This document shows, one piece after another, positions 55,955 to 63,299 of a stretch of 64,000 nucleotides of DNA. Made by a program: the position numbers and the translations under genes. Source of the stretch: JAEZDC01 sp036676415 (lineage in GTDB: Bacteria; Bacteroidota; Bacteroidia; Chitinophagales; Chitinophagaceae). The stretch is taken from the NCBI GenBank assembly GCA_036676415.1, contig JAKFCX010000029.1:62001-126000 (forward strand), written 5' to 3'. Numbering within the stretch: position 1 is the first letter of the stretch; the number at the start of each line of letters is the position of its first letter. The notes below the pieces were generated by a model. The model had not been told where the DNA came from. It saw nothing but the letters and a program-made list of their open reading frames with translations, and made no database searches.

Positions 55955-56331
55955 TTGTGTACGCTTTCAGCAATAACTTTTTGTCTTGATACAAAAAGTT
56001 ACAAAAAGATCAAGTCCGACAGCATCGCTCCGCGGCTTCGGACTGGCCAACGCCTCCCCCTGTGTGGCGGGTTGTGGTTGCCGAGATTCCTGTTATTGTA
56101 AGACCTCTGCTTGCTGTGCGAGGTTTGCAGATACCGAAGCTTTCAGTTACACGCTGCACCTTACCCTTTGAAAAGAATTGCCTGCGGATTCTTTTCAATA
56201 CCGCCTGCGGCGGCACCGGATAAGCTGAGGCGTTTATGTGCTTTTTGGTAGTGGTTAGCAAGATTAGATAGTGTAATTTTTATTGTTGATACCTATTATT
56301 GAAAGAAGTTATTATGATATCGTGGTTTTAA
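55955..56331. other. Hairpin-rich non-coding segment between the two 139-bp repeats
   Basis: No gene is seen. Three inverted repeats stand out: AACTTTTTGT / ACAAAAAGTT at 55975-56000, AGTCCGA / TCGGACT at 56013-56044 (with a further 3-bp inner stem), and GAAAAGAAT / ATTCTTTTC at 56170-56196. A GC-rich CCGCCTGCGGCGG word follows at about 56200. It could be a structured RNA, a repeat element or a mobile-element remnant. Confidence 0.65.
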
Positions 56332-56365
56332 AAAAAACAAAGCCCCGCAATATGCGGGGACTTTT
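56332..56365 (-). terminator. Terminator of the HNH-like gene
   Basis: On the - strand, AGTCCCCGC and GCGGGGCT pair around ATATT, followed by TTGTTTTTTTT. It lies about 40 bases past the stop. Confidence 0.85.
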
Positions 56366-56470
56366 ATATTACTGGGACCTGAGAACATGTTATGGTGGCA
56401 AGGCTATTAACGATCGTCTGCCCTGCCGTATTTGCCGAACCTGTGTGAACGCAGTGTTTCATCGGTCTGC
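56332..56470. repeat. Direct repeat, copy 2: resident 3' end of the HNH-like gene
   Basis: This is the in-place copy: the end of the coding region (56407 onwards) and the terminator at 56338-56362. Compare copy 1 at 55816-55954. Confidence 0.9.
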
Positions 56471-57576
56471 CAGCGTTTGTGTTCGGGCAGGCCGGGGCTG
56501 ATCTCTTGCCGCAGCTTCTGGCGAAGGCCCCGCAGGTTGAGCAATAAGATGGGTAAGGGATCGAAGAGAAAAGAACAACGCTGGCAACGATCAACGAAGT
56601 AGAGATAAGTTTCGGTACGCAGCTCCTCCCAGTTCCTGATGTTGCGTTGGGTAGCTCGGCGATCAACATCTTTCCATACCTCCTGCATATAGTATTCATC
56701 CTGTGTTTCGTAATAACGTTTCAGGCAGGGATCTTCACAGCGGCGGATGGCTTCTGCCCTGTCGATACGTTTCTTCCGTAGCCCGTCCTTATTGTATTTT
56801 GATGCACCACTCCAGCACATGAATGTCTCACCATCTACCCAGGCCAGGTTATCGGCGTGGCAGTTTAATTTATCACGGTCTTTAAAAATGACGTGTTTGT
56901 ATTTGCGGGGGTTGGGTACAAAATGTTCTGCTACGAGTGTGGCAAGCCCTGCCCGCATGTATTCTTTTTTTTCTGTTGGATAACGCAGCTTTACACGCAG
57001 GCAGCCACGGTTGCCTTTCATATGTGCAAGTATGCGGTCTTGCCTGTACACCACACCATCCCTGGTGATGAAGTAACCGGGAAAATCATTTACCGGTACA
57101 CCACCAAGGTCTATCACCGGTTTTTGTTTTCTGCGTTTGATGGGGCCTAGTAATTCTTCGTAACTGTACAACCGCTCTCCTTTTGCAACAAATCTTCTAT
57201 TGGCTTTCCAACACCTGTAAGCGGTATCACTCACCCATTCTAAATTGTTTGCATGGCAGTTGGTGAGATCGCAGTCTTTGTGAATGTAATGCGTGTAGTT
57301 ATGTGGATTAGCAACATGGGTAAGTGCCACCAGCTTTGCAATGGCCAGTTTTGATTTTTTACCATTGATGCTGATGCGTACCAACGGTGAACGACGGGGC
57401 AGTTTTACAGGTGTTAAACGAATACCATTGCGAAAGATATTGCCATAGATTGTAGCCCTGTATTGTTCGTAACCGGGAACAGGTTGTGCCTCTGGCTCTA
57501 GGGCAATGATCTTAGCTGCACTGATCGGTTGCAATGCAGCTAAGGCAGTTATGATATTACAGATTGAGGTTTGCAA
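56407..57576 (-). CDS. Tandem NUMOD4/HNH endonuclease-like protein
   Basis: 389 residues with two similar modules (about 28-118 and 160-250). Each has a NUMOD4-like opening (VPGYEQYRATIYGNIFRNG; FPGYFITRDGVVYRQD) and an HNH-type end. The first reads YIHKDCDLTNCHANNLEWV and keeps the histidine and asparagine pattern of HNH nucleases. The second reads VIFKDRDKLNCHADNLAWV, where the first His is replaced by Phe-Lys, so it may bind DNA without cutting. The C-terminal third is basic and includes CQRCSF. Such proteins resemble homing or phage-associated nucleases. The gene ends in the duplicated 139-bp segment and is divergent from the XRE gene at 57681. Confidence 0.72.
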   Translation of the reverse strand: MQTSICNIITALAALQPISAAKIIALEPEAQPVPGYEQYRATIYGNIFRNGIRLTPVKLPRRSPLVRISINGKKSKLAIAKLVALTHVANPHNYTHYIHKDCDLTNCHANNLEWVSDTAYRCWKANRRFVAKGERLYSYEELLGPIKRRKQKPVIDLGGVPVNDFPGYFITRDGVVYRQDRILAHMKGNRGCLRVKLRYPTEKKEYMRAGLATLVAEHFVPNPRKYKHVIFKDRDKLNCHADNLAWVDGETFMCWSGASKYNKDGLRKKRIDRAEAIRRCEDPCLKRYYETQDEYYMQEVWKDVDRRATQRNIRNWEELRTETYLYFVDRCQRCSFLFDPLPILLLNLRGLRQKLRQEISPGLPEHKRWQTDETLRSHRFGKYGRADDR

Positions 57577-57628
57577 TGATATTTCTTCTATAATTTATCC
57601 TTCTATTGACTTCTTACCATAAAGATAA

Positions 57629-57650
57629 TTGGATACATATATGTATCCAA
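57629..57650. promoter_or_regulatory. Perfect 22-bp palindrome, likely operator of the XRE regulator
   Basis: The arms TTGGATACATA and TATGTATCCAA are exact reverse complements with no spacer. It sits 30 bases before the GTG of the XRE gene and 52 bases past the start of the divergent HNH-like gene, a typical place for a dimeric helix-turn-helix repressor to control one or both promoters. Confidence 0.75.
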
Positions 57651-57680
57651 GTCTTTTTTTGAGTATGCGACCTTTAAATA

Positions 57681-57896
57681 GTGAATAATCCTGCTGCAAT
57701 TAAGGCTTTCGGAATACATTTAAGGGTACTTAGGGAAAAGGCTGGCATGAGCCAGCAAGCCCTTGCGGACACAGCAGGTGTCGCAAAAATTACAATTCAA
57801 CGGTTAGAAAATGCCAAGTCGAGTGCAAGTCTTGACTTACTTGTCTCATTAGCAGAGGCGCTTGATATTTCATTAAAGAAGTTAGTGGACTTTTAA
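57681..57896 (+). CDS. XRE-family helix-turn-helix regulator
   Basis: A 71-residue single-domain DNA-binding protein. The HTH_3 fold covers residues 8-66, with recognition helix around GVAKITIQRLENAKSSASLD. The start is a GTG; no ATG in frame lies nearby. A perfect 22-bp palindrome is directly upstream and is the likely binding site for autoregulation. It is the first gene of the AT-rich island, 217 bp before the methylase coding region, and is plausibly the controller protein of that module, as C proteins are for restriction-modification systems. Confidence 0.88.
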   Translation: MNNPAAIKAFGIHLRVLREKAGMSQQALADTAGVAKITIQRLENAKSSASLDLLVSLAEALDISLKKLVDF

Positions 57897-58113
57897 ATGC
57901 ATAAAGCTAACAAGACACTCTTGTGAAGAACCTTGATTATTTGACTAGGTGAAAGTAATTGCGTAAAGAAATTAGCTTCTTACAGATTTATTAAAGCTGT
58001 ACTAATAAATTGTAGCATTGCATTTATTTTGTATATGTTACATTATCAACGTATGTGCAAAATATAATTCTTTTAACTGTCCTGTAACTGTTACTTTAGG
58101 GCGAAAAGCACAG

Positions 58114-58935
58114 GTGTTCTTAGAAGAAGTAAAAGCTAAACCATTTCTGCGATGGGCTGGTGGAAAAAACTGGCTCTTACCATACTTGGACAAATTGAAT
58201 CCCGTTAATTTTAATGATTATCATGAGCCCTTTTTAGGAGGCGGTTCCGTCTTTTTTCATCTTCGTAATGGAAAAGGAAAATATTATTTATCTGACTTAA
58301 ATGAAGACCTTATAAGTACATATCAAGCAATTCAAAAAAATGCTGAAGCAGTTATAGAAGAGTTGCTACAATTACAAAACACTAAGGAATTTTATTACAA
58401 CATTCGAGATAAAAAGTTTAGAAATCCCTTCAAAAAAGCGGCAAGATTTATATACTTAAATAAAACCTCGTTTAACGGCTTATACAGAGTTAATCAAAAT
58501 GGCAAGTATAATGTGCCGTATGGATTTAGAAAGAAATTTGAGGTTGATCATTCTAATATCAGAGCAGTTAAGGATGCACTAGTTGGAGTTCAGTTGAAAT
58601 CTCAAGATTTTATTACGTCACTCGAAAAAGTGAAGCCGAAAGATTTAGTTTTTGTGGACCCCCCATATACAGTGGCTCATGAAAATAATGGATTCATTTT
58701 ATACAATCAAAAGCTATTTACCCTACAAGATCAAAAGAAGCTAGCTGCAGCATTATTTGACATATCAAAAAGAGGTGGCTTTTATATCTTGACTAATGCT
58801 AAACACGATGCACTTAAAGAAATTTATTGCAATTTAAGTGCCCCAATAGAGGTAAAAAGACAAAGTTTAATTGGTGGAAGAAATGCAAGCAGGGGGTTGA
58901 TTACAGAATATCTCTTTACAAACATACAACCCTAA
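58114..58935 (+). CDS. Dam-type (D12 class) DNA adenine-N6 methyltransferase
   Basis: 273 residues if the GTG at 58114 is used; a TTG at 58018 would add 32 residues that look unrelated to the family. The S-adenosylmethionine site is FLRWAGGKNWLLPY with EPFLGGGSVFF, and the catalytic motif DPPYTVAHENNG begins at residue 182. In D12 enzymes such as Dam and M.DpnIIA the target is usually GATC, but the recognition site here cannot be read from sequence. It overlaps the next start codon by one base (TAATG), so translation is coupled to the DGQHR protein. The region is richer in A+T than the flanking core genes. Confidence 0.92.
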   Translation: MFLEEVKAKPFLRWAGGKNWLLPYLDKLNPVNFNDYHEPFLGGGSVFFHLRNGKGKYYLSDLNEDLISTYQAIQKNAEAVIEELLQLQNTKEFYYNIRDKKFRNPFKKAARFIYLNKTSFNGLYRVNQNGKYNVPYGFRKKFEVDHSNIRAVKDALVGVQLKSQDFITSLEKVKPKDLVFVDPPYTVAHENNGFILYNQKLFTLQDQKKLAAALFDISKRGGFYILTNAKHDALKEIYCNLSAPIEVKRQSLIGGRNASRGLITEYLFTNIQP

Positions 58936-61226
58936 TGAAAGATTTAAGAGAAACTTTTGATGAATGTCTAGTTTCAGACGACCAACTAAAAAAAGCTTTG
59001 ACAATAAGGGAACGAGATTTCATTTTAGAATCTATTCCTTATGAATTAGTCGAACGATATAAATCCGAAGGATGGAAAATCGATAGAGAGTTTAAAACTC
59101 GTTGCCGAATGTGGAGATATAAGCCCACAGATGTAGCTTTTGAGGACGAAGTCTGGTCTCTATTCGGGGGGTTAAGCTTCAAGAAATTGAACAGAGATCG
59201 TCGACTATGTCTCTCCTATTCTGAAGATGGAAAATCTACGCAGCAAATTGATGTTTTGGCTGTAGATGATGAAAGTATAATTATCGTGGAATGTAAAAGC
59301 ACAGACACTCTAGAAAAGAAACGTTCTTTCAAAACTGACATTGAGGCATTAGGGGGGAAAAAGCAAGGTATAACAAACTGGATTAGGAAAATTTTTCCTG
59401 GAGAGAAGTACAAAATCAAATTCATATTAGCTACTAAAAATTATATTTTATCCAAAGAAGATTTAGATCGATTAGAAAATTTTAAAATCCTTCATATAGA
59501 TGAAACCACTCTTAGCTATTACCGTAGCTTGTATGACCATCTCGGGGTCGCAGCCAAATACCAATTCTTAGGAGCTATATTCGAAGGAGAGGATATTCCT
59601 GAGCTGGATAATATAGTTCCTGCTATAAAAGGGAAAATGGGAAATCATGTTTACTATTCATTCTCAATCGAACCTGAGAAACTTCTCAAAATAGGTTTTG
59701 TGCTTCATAGAAATAAAGCAAACAAAAAGATGATGCCAACCTACCAACGTATGATAAAAAAAAGTAGGTTAAAAGGAATCGAAAACTTCATAAACTCTGG
59801 AGGGTATTTTGGAAATTCGGTAATAATTAATATACAAACTACGAAGTCTTTGAGATTTGAAAGAGCAAACACACAGTCAGAATCTTCAATTGCTAAAATT
59901 GGTTTACTTTATCTTCCTAAAAAATATAAATCTGCATATATAATCGATGGACAACACAGAATTTATGGCTATGCCAACACAAAGTATAGGTTGACGAACA
60001 CTATACCTGTGGTAGCGTTTGAAAATCTGGACAGAATTGAGCAAACTGAGATTTTTATGCAGATTAATGAAAATCAAAAGGCTATTCCAAAAAATTTAAA
60101 AAATACTCTCAACGCCGATCTTTTATGGGGATCATCCAATCTTAATGAAGCTGTGCGAGCCTCTAGATTACAGCTTGCAATTGATTTAGGAGAAGATAAG
60201 TCTTCAACCCTATATGGAAGAATAGTGATTGGTGAAGATTTAAAAAGCAAGAGAACCTGTATTAAACTTGATACTATAAGCACTGCGCTGAATAAAACAA
60301 GTTTTTACGGAAAAGTATCTAAAGATTCAATCAAAGAATTAGGGAGTTTTTATAACGGCAATATCGACAAAACTCATGAAAGGATATTTGACCTGTTAGT
60401 GGGCTGCTTTGATTTTGTAAAAGACAATCTTACTTCAGATTGGGAATTAGGGGAAGAGGATAATGGTTATGTAAGTATAAATGCGACGATTTACGTTTTA
60501 ATCCTAATCATAAATGATGTCATAAATCATCTCGTTGAAAAATGCGAAGTAGATATACAAAAAAGTAAAATGGAAGAAATTCTGGTAAATTCATATGAAT
60601 ATCTTGATCCAATTATTAAACATTTCAAAGAAATAAATATAGAAACCAAACTGAGCTATCGAAAAAGTTATGGTTTATCTGGAAGAGCAGATTATTGGCA
60701 CAAATTACAACAGGTGATTAATGATGCAAAACCAGAATTCAATCCCACATCACTACAGAAATATTTAGAAGAAAAAGCCCATTTTTTAAATGATTTGGCA
60801 ATTAAATATATCCGTGGAATAGAGACTTTTTTGAAAGCGGATGTAAGAAGTAAGTTAGAAGAAAAGTTCGATAAAAAATGGTGGAAGCAAGGTGTGCCGA
60901 TGAAAGTCTACTCAACTGCAGAATCAATTGCAAGCCAAAAGAACAGGGAAATTGATGAAGAAGAAAAAGAAGTTGAACCATGGGATTGTTTACATATCAT
61001 TGACTTTAGAGACATCATAATGTTTAACAAAAGCTGGATGTTAAAGGAATACACTCGAGTCGGTGAAGAACAACTAAGCTCTGATGCTAAATCAGATTGG
61101 CTCATCAAGTTTAACAAAATTAGAAATGAAAACGTTCACAGCTGGAAGGGTTCTGAAGAAGAAATTAAATTTTTGGAGGAAATCTATTCTTGGTTGACCA
61201 CTTCTGAAGGGGAAGAAGATATTTAA
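58935..61226 (+). CDS. DGQHR-domain protein with N-terminal PD-(D/E)XK-like and C-terminal HEPN-like domains
   Basis: 763 residues from the ATG overlapping the methylase stop. Residues 60-170 have a PD-(D/E)XK nuclease-like pattern: QIDVLAVDD with Asp106 and IIIVECKST with Glu119-Cys120-Lys121. The DGQHR signature (YIIDGQHRIYGY, residues 338-342) with the following FMQINENQKAIPKNLKNTL marks the DndB-like family linked to DNA phosphorothioate and other DNA-modification systems. Residues 690-763 look like a Swt1-type HEPN domain with an RNENVH motif (Arg730...His735), the RNxxxH pattern of HEPN ribonucleases. The combination with a Dam-type methylase suggests a modification-dependent restriction or abortive-infection function; inference only. 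Confidence 0.8.
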   Translation: MKDLRETFDECLVSDDQLKKALTIRERDFILESIPYELVERYKSEGWKIDREFKTRCRMWRYKPTDVAFEDEVWSLFGGLSFKKLNRDRRLCLSYSEDGKSTQQIDVLAVDDESIIIVECKSTDTLEKKRSFKTDIEALGGKKQGITNWIRKIFPGEKYKIKFILATKNYILSKEDLDRLENFKILHIDETTLSYYRSLYDHLGVAAKYQFLGAIFEGEDIPELDNIVPAIKGKMGNHVYYSFSIEPEKLLKIGFVLHRNKANKKMMPTYQRMIKKSRLKGIENFINSGGYFGNSVIINIQTTKSLRFERANTQSESSIAKIGLLYLPKKYKSAYIIDGQHRIYGYANTKYRLTNTIPVVAFENLDRIEQTEIFMQINENQKAIPKNLKNTLNADLLWGSSNLNEAVRASRLQLAIDLGEDKSSTLYGRIVIGEDLKSKRTCIKLDTISTALNKTSFYGKVSKDSIKELGSFYNGNIDKTHERIFDLLVGCFDFVKDNLTSDWELGEEDNGYVSINATIYVLILIINDVINHLVEKCEVDIQKSKMEEILVNSYEYLDPIIKHFKEINIETKLSYRKSYGLSGRADYWHKLQQVINDAKPEFNPTSLQKYLEEKAHFLNDLAIKYIRGIETFLKADVRSKLEEKFDKKWWKQGVPMKVYSTAESIASQKNREIDEEEKEVEPWDCLHIIDFRDIIMFNKSWMLKEYTRVGEEQLSSDAKSDWLIKFNKIRNENVHSWKGSEEEIKFLEEIYSWLTTSEGEEDI

Positions 61227-63196
61227 TGATTAAGTTGTTTATAGAAAGTTAGAAAGGCATTTGAAATAAGTTTATGACGTGATATAACACGAATCGTAGA
61301 CTGTGTTGATTTCTCAATGAGGCGATAGTTATTTTCATCAATTACTAATTCCAGATCTAGAGTGTTTTCAATTAGGTTTTTCAACAAACTTGAACACGAA
61401 TCAGCCGAGCGAACCACTAATATTCCATTTAATACCCCTGTACTAAGGATGACTTGTAGTGCGAGTGGATGAATTTCCCTAAAAATTTTCGCCCGCCTTT
61501 CAAATCGTAGAGTTCTCGCTATAAGAGTTTTAATAAGAGTTGTTTTTACGTCAACTTCCACACTGTCATCTTTACTTCCTTTTTTAATTATATTATCTAA
61601 CCAATTTTTTGTTTTCGCTTTTATGGCTTCGTCACCCTCATTTCTAAATCGCTCGTCAATTTCTCCATACAGATCAAAATCGGCCCAATGATCTACTACA
61701 ATTTTAATGATAGAAGATGTCGACAACTTATTAAAAAGTGCATGAAGCAATATCCCATGAATTGCTTCTATATCGTCTGCCTCTTCATCGATATCGTCAA
61801 TTGCGTTTTTATCATGAAGCTTTATTAATTCTATCAAGTCGTTTTGATGCATTAATCCGAACTTTTCTGAGTCAATTCCAGCTTCTGCATTATAAAGTCG
61901 TGGAACGTAAACTATTACAGGTTTACCTTGGCCAAGGCTAACAGATGCTTCTGAATCTTTTCCGAAAGTATCTTCCTTTTGTGCCATGTAAATACAGACG
62001 TTTGCACGCTTTAACATGAGTGCTTCAACAAGTCCTTTAGCTACTCTATCCTCGATCCATGATTGTGTAGGATTGAAATATCTTAATTTATATTGCCTTA
62101 CTTCAGGTTTCTCAAACAGAGAAGATATAAATCTATTCACGGATAAGAAATCCGCATTTGTTCGCATCGAGGTTGCGACATATACGTCCATAAAATCCGC
62201 TGTAAGGTAATTGGCCAAATTTTCATATGCAATGCCTTGAAATTTTTTTATCTCTCGTATTTCCCCCTCCTGTTTGGGTGCCAACCGCTTTATTTCCCTC
62301 TCTAACACATCAATTTCAGGCTTAAACAATGGCGAAAGAATACCATGTTCAATTCGTGACTCATATTTTCTCAAAAGAGAATCTATCTTACGGATCTTTT
62401 TAGCAGAATAATCTTTTGGATTAAACTTTCCCTCTTTGCGTTTTGCGATTATTTCCTCAAGAAACGAAACAAGCTCGTTTCTTTCTTGTTGCTCCTTTTC
62501 TACCTTGGCTGCAGCTATGTACCCCAAAATTTCAAGCTTCTCTTCTGGAATCAATTTAATTCGATCCCAAGTTGTACGCTGGGAATAATGATCGGTATTT
62601 ATATGTTGCAGCGGGGCAATTAGATCGGCCAAATGGCCTGAGTTTAAGCGTTCGTATGCCTCTTGAATTGAAGAAAAAAGTCTCAAAGCAGTAATTAAAT
62701 ACTCGTATATGGAATTTTTAAAGTCATCGGTTGAATTGAAAGATTCTTTACCTAGATATTCTGAGAAGAATTCTTTGGTAACTGGTAAGATTCCGTAGAA
62801 AACTAAAATGCTATTAAACTTATCAAAAGACTGTTCAGGAGTAAAAACCTCTTCAAATAATCTATTAATCTCGTTTTCTACATTCTCGATAACTGTAGCA
62901 TCTAAGTTCAGTGCTGAGATCGGAGTTCCAACAAGTTCTTTCAGCAAAATTTCAAAATTAGCCCTCAAAATGGCTTGATCGGAAAGAAACGGTAACCAAT
63001 AATCTTTGGGCATATCTAAAAACTCACAAATTCTCCTAAGCTGCTCCTTAGTAGGAAAACGCAATCCTTGTTCTAAATGAGCAATGTTAGACCTTGTAAC
63101 ACCCGATAAATGCTTCTCTAATTGTAATTGCGTATACCCTTTGTGGTCTCTATGAATTCGTATTTGCTCTGCCAGCGTTTCAAAATGGGGTATCAT
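61223..63196 (-). CDS. HTH protein with nucleoside-deoxyribosyltransferase/TIR-like domain
   Basis: 657 residues. An XRE-type HTH covers residues 7-65 (YTQLQLEKHLSGVTRSNIAH, LEQGLRFPTKEQ). A long helical middle follows, with a charged coiled stretch at 215-320. Residues 335-432 have the fold pattern of nucleoside 2-deoxyribosyltransferase-like domains: MDVYVATSMRTNADF, then LKRANVCIYMAQ, then GKDSEASVSLGQGKPVIVYV. A distinct C-terminal domain (570-657) starts HPLALQVILSTG. The stop overlaps the end of the DGQHR gene by 4 bp in convergent direction. The HTH plus enzyme-like domain suggests a regulator or sensor that acts on nucleotides; homologous proteins are hard to place from sequence alone. 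Confidence 0.7.
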   Translation of the reverse strand: MIPHFETLAEQIRIHRDHKGYTQLQLEKHLSGVTRSNIAHLEQGLRFPTKEQLRRICEFLDMPKDYWLPFLSDQAILRANFEILLKELVGTPISALNLDATVIENVENEINRLFEEVFTPEQSFDKFNSILVFYGILPVTKEFFSEYLGKESFNSTDDFKNSIYEYLITALRLFSSIQEAYERLNSGHLADLIAPLQHINTDHYSQRTTWDRIKLIPEEKLEILGYIAAAKVEKEQQERNELVSFLEEIIAKRKEGKFNPKDYSAKKIRKIDSLLRKYESRIEHGILSPLFKPEIDVLEREIKRLAPKQEGEIREIKKFQGIAYENLANYLTADFMDVYVATSMRTNADFLSVNRFISSLFEKPEVRQYKLRYFNPTQSWIEDRVAKGLVEALMLKRANVCIYMAQKEDTFGKDSEASVSLGQGKPVIVYVPRLYNAEAGIDSEKFGLMHQNDLIELIKLHDKNAIDDIDEEADDIEAIHGILLHALFNKLSTSSIIKIVVDHWADFDLYGEIDERFRNEGDEAIKAKTKNWLDNIIKKGSKDDSVEVDVKTTLIKTLIARTLRFERRAKIFREIHPLALQVILSTGVLNGILVVRSADSCSSLLKNLIENTLDLELVIDENNYRLIEKSTQSTIRVISRHKLISNAFLTFYKQLNH

Positions 63197-63299
63197 TATC
63201 TACTTTAAACACAAATTACTAAAATTCCTTCACTTTGATAGTTAAGCCTTTAGAAATAATTCTATCTTCAATACATCTTCGTAAACTCAATTACCTATC
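63197..63299. promoter_or_regulatory. Divergent promoter region between the HTH-NDT and DCD-like genes
   Basis: 103 AT-rich bases between two divergent starts. No clear palindrome or consensus box was identified. If the HTH protein regulates its own locus, its site should be here. Confidence 0.5.

Noticed and set aside
58827..58934. 36-codon extension of the DGQHR gene
   Set aside because: It lies in the methylase coding region in another frame; the ATG at 58935 overlapping the methylase stop is the natural start.
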